In this document: positions 13,182 through 18,032 of the stretch, piece by piece
Numbering within the stretch: position 1 is the first letter of the stretch
Layout of the letters: each line of letters begins with the position of its first letter
The notes under the pieces: generated by a model
Told to the model about the DNA's origin: nothing
Seen by the model: only the letters and a program-made list of their open reading frames with translations
Database searches by the model: none
NCBI GenBank assembly: GCA_910584945.1
Contig: CAJUDY010000055.1
Span: forward strand, 1-18,032
Origin: an uncultured Lachnospiraceae bacterium
GTDB lineage: Bacteria; Bacillota; Clostridia; Lachnospirales; Lachnospiraceae
Reading direction: 5' to 3'
Length of the DNA: 18,032 nucleotides
Program-made: the position numbers and the translations under genes

Positions 13182-16167
13182 GTGATAAGAAGAATGCCGA
13201 TGTGGAAGAAAGCGGCGGCATGGATGAGCGCGGTGATTCTGGCTGCTTCCCCCGCGTGTTCCCAGACGGTGCAGGCGAGGCCTTCCGAGGCGGAGGAAGT
13301 GAAGCGGGTCTGGGATTTTAGCGACGACGCTTAGGGCTGGGCGTACGACGACAGCTGGGCGGGCGACGGCTACCATGGGACCGGCGGCTGTGAGCAGGAC
13401 CCGGAGCGGGAGATGCTGAAAGTCAGCCTGGACTATTCCGCCGATGTGGAGAACGGATGGAGTCAGACGGGCGTCAGCTTTACGGAGGAGGGAGGGATCG
13501 ACTATTCTCCCTATAAGGTGCTGAGCTTTGACCTGTATTATGATCCGGAGGCCTATACTACCGGACAGCTGGCCATCAAGGCCTATTCCGACAATGTGTT
13601 CCAGGACCAGATCTGCAACATGAACCAGGGAGTCCCGGAGGAGGTGGACGGGCTGACCAGAGTAAATCTGAGTCTGGTCTGCGACAGCGGTTATGCCCAG
13701 TCGGAAAAGCCGGCCACCCTGCTGCTTATTATTATAGGAAACAACACCGATTACAAGGGGAATATCTGGTTTGATAATATCAAGCTGAGTAATATTAAAG
13801 AGGAAAAATATCTGATGGATTCCACCGTCGCTCCGGATACCAGGACCGCCCTGTCTTCCACGGAAGCGGAACTGACCGTGAACGGGACCGCGTACGCATA
13901 CCCGGATTCCGTACAGCTTACGGACCCGGAGGCAGATCCGGCCACAGTGGCGCTGTACCAGTATCTGAAAGCGGTGGGAGAGTCCGACGGCACCCTGTTC
14001 GGACATATGGAGGATACGGTGCTCAAAGCAGGCGCCGCCCCCATCAGCGACTCTGATACGGAGGATGTGACCGGCTCTCTGTCTGCCATCAACGGCTTGG
14101 ACTGTGGCGGACTGTTTGGCGGATTTGCTGCCAAATATAACGACCGCCACGAAGGCTCGGAGATACCGGATACCAACGCCGGGAATATCGAGGCAGCGGC
14201 AAGATTTTCTAACGAGGCCATCGAAAAGGGGGCAATCATCACCCTGTCCTCCCATATGCCGAACTTTTCCGGCAGCCGGGTGAAAAAGGGAGAGTTTGAG
14301 CACACCTATGACGGCTTTGACTACACGCCGGCGGATTCCTATGTCCTTACCGGGGACTGTATGAATCAGATTCTGCCGGGCGGGCAATACCACGAGATCT
14401 TCCGGGCGTATCTGGACTTCATCGCGGACTACTCAGGTCAGGCAAACGGACCGATTCTGTTCCGCCCCTTCCATGAGAATACCGGAAGCTGGTTCTGGTG
14501 GGGCAAGGCCTTCTGCGACGCGGAGACCTATAAGAGCGTCTACAAATACACGGTGGAGTATTTAAGAGACGAAAAAGACATACATAATCTGCTCTATCTC
14601 TACGGACCGGGGGCGGAGGCTTCCACGCTGGAAGAGTATGAGGAGCGCTATCCCGGCGATGAGTACGTGGATCTGGTGGGCTTCGACACCTACGACAATG
14701 ATCCGGTAGACCGATGAGGAAGGATATACGTTCCAGGACACCTTTGACAAGCTGGTGCGGCTGACGGATGAATTCGCCAAGGAGCACGGTAAGCTTTTCG
14801 CGGTGACGGAGACCGGTGTGGCGTCCGCGGGAGCGGCTTTGAAGGAGACCGGCAACAAGCGGCCGGAGTGGTTTACGGAGATCCTGGACATTGTGACGAA
14901 GCCGGAGTATGACTGCTGTTACTTTATGCTCTGGTCCAACTACTCCCGGACCGGCAGCTACTACACGCCCTTTGTGGAGGAGGTCAACGAGGACGGTACC
15001 TTGTTCGGACATGAACTTTTGGACCCGTTCCTTGAATTTTACAACAATGAAAAAAGCATCTTCGCCCTGGATCAGCAGGAGCTGGTGGGAAGGATTCTGA
15101 CGGGCGGGATGAACGCGCCGGAGGTGATTCCCCAGGACGCTTTAAGCGGCTATCTGGTCTATCCGGTGTCCGGTCAGAGAGTGCTGGAGGAGATGACGCT
15201 GTCCGCCAGACTGAACCAGGAAGGGGCTTCGGTGGAGTTCGGCGTCGTCGGCGACGGGGAGGAATACCGGATTCCCACCTCCGTGGAAGGAAAGCTGGCC
15301 TCCGGCGCGCTGGATGCGGCCACCTTGGAAAAGGCGGGGGCCGCTGCCGACGGAAGAGTCCGGCTGTATGCGGGGGATACGCTGCTGCAGGAATGTCAGG
15401 TGATCTTGAATATCGCGCCGCCGCCGGAGAATCCCTATGTGGTGGACGATTTTGAGTCCTATGCGGGCGTGACGGATATGATGCTTCGGAGCTGGTCTCT
15501 GAACAAGGACGGCGGCTGTAAACTGGACGTCACTCTGTCGAAGGACTGCGCCTATGACGGAGAGCACGGGCTCAAATTCGACTACGTGGAGACGAAGAAC
15601 GGCTGGGCGGGCTGCGAGTTCCCCAAGACCACGGACTGGTCCGGCTGCAACTGCCTGCAGTTCTGGGTGAAGCCGGACGGGAACAACCAGAAGACGGTGG
15701 TACAGATCAACACCTCCACCGGCGGCTCCTATGAGGCTTACTTACAGGAGTATCCGGAGTATGCCGCTTCCACGGAGCCTCTTTTGGTGACCCTGCCCTT
15801 TGAAGAATTCCGGGACAAGAACGGCAAGGGAGGTCTTAGCAGTACAGATGCTGCCAATGTGTCCGGCATCGGCCTGTGGGTCAACGCGATCCCGGATTCC
15901 GACGCCATCGATGCGAACGGAGAGGTGGCGGGTGTCCTGTATTACGATTCCATCAAGGCGATCAATGCGCTCAATGTCTCCGCGCCCACCTTCGAGAACC
16001 TGTCCGGGCCGGAAAGCGTTCCGACGGCAGCGGAAGGCGCGGAAGCGGAGACCGTCGGGAAAAAATCCATGGTTCTTCCCGCGGTCACGGGGATCATCTG
16101 CGGCTTGTCCCTGCTCTGCCTGATCGCACTGATCATTTTCAATAAGAAACAAGGAAAAGCCAAGTAG
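13182..16167 (+). pseudogene. GH26 beta-mannanase, membrane-anchored, with TAG stop and frameshift
   Basis: AAAGGAGG (13166-13173) lies 8 bp before GTG 13182. The signal peptide runs from RRMPMWKKAAAWMSAVILAA to about VQA. The frame reads VWDFSDDA, then TAG (13332-13334), and continues unbroken with GWAYDDSWAGDGYHG. The first domain (about 200 residues, ending GNIWFDNIKLS) resembles a carbohydrate-binding module. The GH26 domain follows: TLFGHMEDT, the general acid in RPFHENTGSWFWWG (codon 14475-14477) and the nucleophile in AVTETG (14809-14811). Between these, an extra C at about 14712 shifts the frame: YDNDPVD should continue DEEGYTFQDTFDK. Beyond the catalytic domain come an Ig-like segment, a second carbohydrate-binding-like domain (VDDFESYAGVTDMM onward) and a C-terminal membrane anchor, GIICGLSLLCLIALIIF then NKKQGKAK. 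It would cut mannan at the cell surface. The restored length is about 995 residues. Confidence 0.85.
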
Positions 16168-16178
16168 TCGAAAAAACA

Positions 16179-16268
16179 GCATCCGCCCGCCCGGAGCCCC
16201 GGAAGGATTTTACGGAACAAAGTGAGGGAAAATTCTTCCAGACGCTGGGGCGTAGAGAGGGAGGATGC
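16179..16268 (+). promoter_or_regulatory. Nested intergenic hairpin in the mannanase operon
   Basis: Three nested stems enclose a 17-nt loop. GCATCC (16179-16184) pairs with GGATGC (16263-16268), with a bulged CCC/GGG extension. GCCCC (16196-16200) pairs with GGGGC (16247-16251). GGAAGGATTTT (16201-16211) pairs with AAAATTCTTCC (16229-16239) with one G-U. No T-run follows, so it is not a standard terminator. It ends 12 bp before the AGGAGG of the next gene. It may stabilise or process the mRNA and set the ratio of the two products. Confidence 0.55.
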
Positions 16269-16296
16269 GGAACTTAAATAGGAGGAAATTGTAAGA

Positions 16297-17997
16297 ATGA
16301 GTAAACTGGCGCAACTTTTTTACAAGCTTCTGGAAAAGCAGAAGGTGTGTATGGCGGCCTGCCTGACCGTATCGCTGGTGTCCGGCAGTATCTGCGCGGC
16401 CTCTGTCCTGAATATGCCGACGGCGGAGGAACTGGGACTTCTCACATCCACGGCCAATGTCAGTCAGGTGCAGGCGGCGGAACCCGAGACCAGGGAGCCG
16501 GTGGAGGACGGTTCCATACCGGATGAGGACTGCATGTATGTCTTTTATTCGGCCTGGGAGGGTTATGAGTTCAAGCCCTCGGAATTCAGCGACGAGTACG
16601 AGGTGGGGGACGAGATCAAGATCACCGTCGCTTACAACCGGAGCGTGGGAAGCCAGATCGCGTCCAATGTGGACGGAGAGTGGACCACCTTCCCGGCGGA
16701 CGGCAAGACTTTGGAGGCCACCTTTATCCCCGACGACGACTGGCTGAACCTGCAGATCACGGACATGAAAGAAGGAACCTCCGTGGGCGTGGTTTCCATC
16801 GACATTGAGATCACGCTGAAAAACGCGGCGAAGCTGAAACGGATGAATTACACCGGGGCGGGAGATTATCTGCTGTTCTCCGGCGGTTTTGAGGGAGGCT
16901 ACGAGACCGACGATCTGTGGCTGTCCTACTGCGACGATACCGACTGGCTCACCCTGGTGTATGACTGCAATGTCAAGGGACAGGAAGGCTGGGGCATCCT
17001 GGGCTGGGGCGGTTCCCTGGAGGGCGATTGGATCAACGGACCGGGCTACGGCGCGGATAAGAAGGATTCCACCGCGGAAGTGAGCGTGAACTTCTCGGTC
17101 AAATACCTGCGCCGGATGATGGGTCTCTCTAAAAGCGACGAGATGGACTGCACCTCTCTGGGCGCCTGGGGAGGCGGAAGGATCAAGTCTCTGACCCTTC
17201 ACAGAGGTTCCCTGATGCCGAGAAGCGACGTGCTGTTTGAAAACGGCGAGGAGAATGAAGAGTGGGTGTGCAAGGATCTGGAGCAGATCCTGGATGAGGA
17301 CGGAAGCCGTTTCCTCTGTCTGAAATACACCTGTTCCGAGGAAGAGAACTACGGCTGGAGCGTGCTGGGTTTCGGCGCGGGCGTGGGCGGCGAGTGGAAG
17401 AGCGGTCTTACCTATAAAGTGTCCGAGTACCAGCCCACCAGAGATCACTATGACTTTATGACCATGGACGAATTCCGGGCTTCCATGGGCCTAAGCTGGG
17501 AGGCGAAGGTGGACAGCGTGAGCCTGGGAGCTTACAATAACGGGCGGATTCTCAAACTCTGGCTGTCCGATACGCCGGCTCTGGACCCGGGAGACGACGT
17601 AGAATTTGAAAAAGAGTGGGAGTCCCCCAACGCCAAAATCTACGAGGAAGTGGCCTACGCGGAAGGGACCGTCTATCCTCAGAACATGAATTTTACGAAA
17701 GCCTGGGAGCAGGCCCATTCGGAAGGGGAAGCGAAGATCATCGAGAGCATGGGCAGAGACGTCTACCTCGTGGTTACCTACGAGTCGAAGAAGAAGGAAG
17801 TGCCGACTCTGTACATCACCATGAAGGACGACAAGCAGAGCCATGTGAAGGCAGTGTGGAGCGACGGCAAAAAGGCGGTCTTCTCCTATGACTGCATCGC
17901 CAGGATGTTCGAGGGCTATCTGATTCCCCAGGAGTTAAAGTCCATCGCCGTCAGCACCGGGGAGCACCCCATGACGATCACGGAAGTGAATTGTTAG
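16297..17997 (+). CDS. Secreted repeat protein of unknown family, mannanase partner
   Basis: AGGAGG at 16280-16285 precedes ATG 16297. This 566-residue protein has an N-terminal signal segment, basic then hydrophobic (MAACLTVSLVSGSICAASVL), with likely cleavage after QVQA near residue 60. An N-terminal beta-rich domain spans about residues 78-172. Two similar repeats follow, about 190-302 and 311-424. Each has a conserved core: GWGILGWGGSLEGDW with TSLGAWGGGRIKSLTLH in the first, and GWSVLGFGAGVGGEW with VSLGAYNNGRILKLWLSD in the second. A C-terminal domain (TLYITMKDDKQSHVKAVWS onward) is distinct. The aromatic and glycine-rich strands resemble carbohydrate-binding beta-sandwiches. It may be a glycan-binding or surface scaffold protein, but I recognise no named family and see no catalytic motif. 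No C-terminal anchor is seen. Tandem stops TAG TAA end the gene. Confidence 0.75.
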   Translation: MSKLAQLFYKLLEKQKVCMAACLTVSLVSGSICAASVLNMPTAEELGLLTSTANVSQVQAAEPETREPVEDGSIPDEDCMYVFYSAWEGYEFKPSEFSDEYEVGDEIKITVAYNRSVGSQIASNVDGEWTTFPADGKTLEATFIPDDDWLNLQITDMKEGTSVGVVSIDIEITLKNAAKLKRMNYTGAGDYLLFSGGFEGGYETDDLWLSYCDDTDWLTLVYDCNVKGQEGWGILGWGGSLEGDWINGPGYGADKKDSTAEVSVNFSVKYLRRMMGLSKSDEMDCTSLGAWGGGRIKSLTLHRGSLMPRSDVLFENGEENEEWVCKDLEQILDEDGSRFLCLKYTCSEEENYGWSVLGFGAGVGGEWKSGLTYKVSEYQPTRDHYDFMTMDEFRASMGLSWEAKVDSVSLGAYNNGRILKLWLSDTPALDPGDDVEFEKEWESPNAKIYEEVAYAEGTVYPQNMNFTKAWEQAHSEGEAKIIESMGRDVYLVVTYESKKKEVPTLYITMKDDKQSHVKAVWSDGKKAVFSYDCIARMFEGYLIPQELKSIAVSTGEHPMTITEVNC

Positions 17998-18032
17998 TAA
18001 AGTGGGTTTTGCCAAAAACAAGTGGAAGAAAA

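Noticed and set aside
13332..13334. TAG reassigned to an amino acid in this genome
   Set aside because: TAG is used as a normal stop in the window (ends of the YhaN-like gene, the mannanase and the secreted repeat protein), and the mannanase also has a frameshift, so simple gene damage or error is more likely.
13161..14393. 410-codon open frame on the minus strand
   Set aside because: It is opposite the mannanase gene, whose motifs and promoter are clear. The minus frame shows no family signature.
16210..17448. 412-codon open frame on the minus strand
   Set aside because: It is opposite the secreted repeat protein, which has a ribosome binding site, signal peptide and internal repeats. The minus frame has none of these.
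1..18032. CRISPR array, integrase or plasmid origin
   Set aside because: No regularly spaced repeat series, recombinase active-site motifs or iteron cluster was found on either strand.

Overview
The window looks like chromosomal DNA from a Gram-positive, gut-type Clostridia, most likely Lachnospiraceae or a close relative. The evidence is strong AGGAGG-type ribosome binding sites, sigma-A promoters of the TTGNNN-N17-TATAAT kind, a secreted membrane-anchored GH26 mannanase, a YhaO/YhaN-like nuclease pair and a MATE transporter. No ribosomal or taxonomic marker is present, so the family assignment is inference.

The left part (about 1-7800) is an AT-richer accessory region full of remnants. It opens with the 3' end of a PepSY-domain protein gene and its terminator. 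Next comes a frameshifted, N-terminally truncated tannase-like alpha/beta hydrolase on the minus strand. A tRNA-like sequence with an overlapping strong hairpin lies just before a gene for an unrecognised protein carrying a HEPN-type R-x4-H motif. After it come a frameshifted unknown gene, a small membrane protein gene and the C-terminal remnant of an OLD-type TOPRIM nuclease. A RelB/DinJ antitoxin - PIN toxin pair follows behind a textbook promoter. A sacsin/HSP90-like ATPase gene next to it is cut off by a roughly 286-bp IS5-family derivative with 19/20 matching terminal inverted repeats. An intact AlbA_2 (Schlafen-type) regulator-like protein and a small hypothetical protein complete this region.

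At about 7800 the composition switches abruptly to GC-rich. The switch lies within the first codons of a low-molecular-weight protein tyrosine phosphatase gene. A decayed copy of the same gene start, with its ribosome binding site, lies at 5499-5560, so the AT-rich AlbA_2 segment is bracketed by two copies of the phosphatase 5' end. The phosphatase gene overlaps (ATGA) a YhaO/SbcD-like metallophosphoesterase gene, which is followed by a YhaN-like SMC/AAA ATPase gene. The three form one operon. It converges on, and overlaps by 6 bp, a MATE efflux gene on the minus strand.

The right part (12.8-18.0 kb) starts with an AT-rich regulatory stretch holding two divergent promoters, one for the MATE gene and one for a glycan-degradation operon. 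That operon encodes a signal-peptide-bearing, membrane-anchored GH26 beta-mannanase, broken by one in-frame TAG and one single-base frameshift. After a nested intergenic hairpin it encodes a large secreted protein with two internal repeats of about 115 residues and no family I recognise. The most interesting items are the tRNA-like RNA next to the HEPN gene, the duplicated phosphatase start around the low-GC island, the IS-truncated defence-like ATPase next to a toxin-antitoxin pair, and the doubly disrupted mannanase with its uncharacterised secreted partner.
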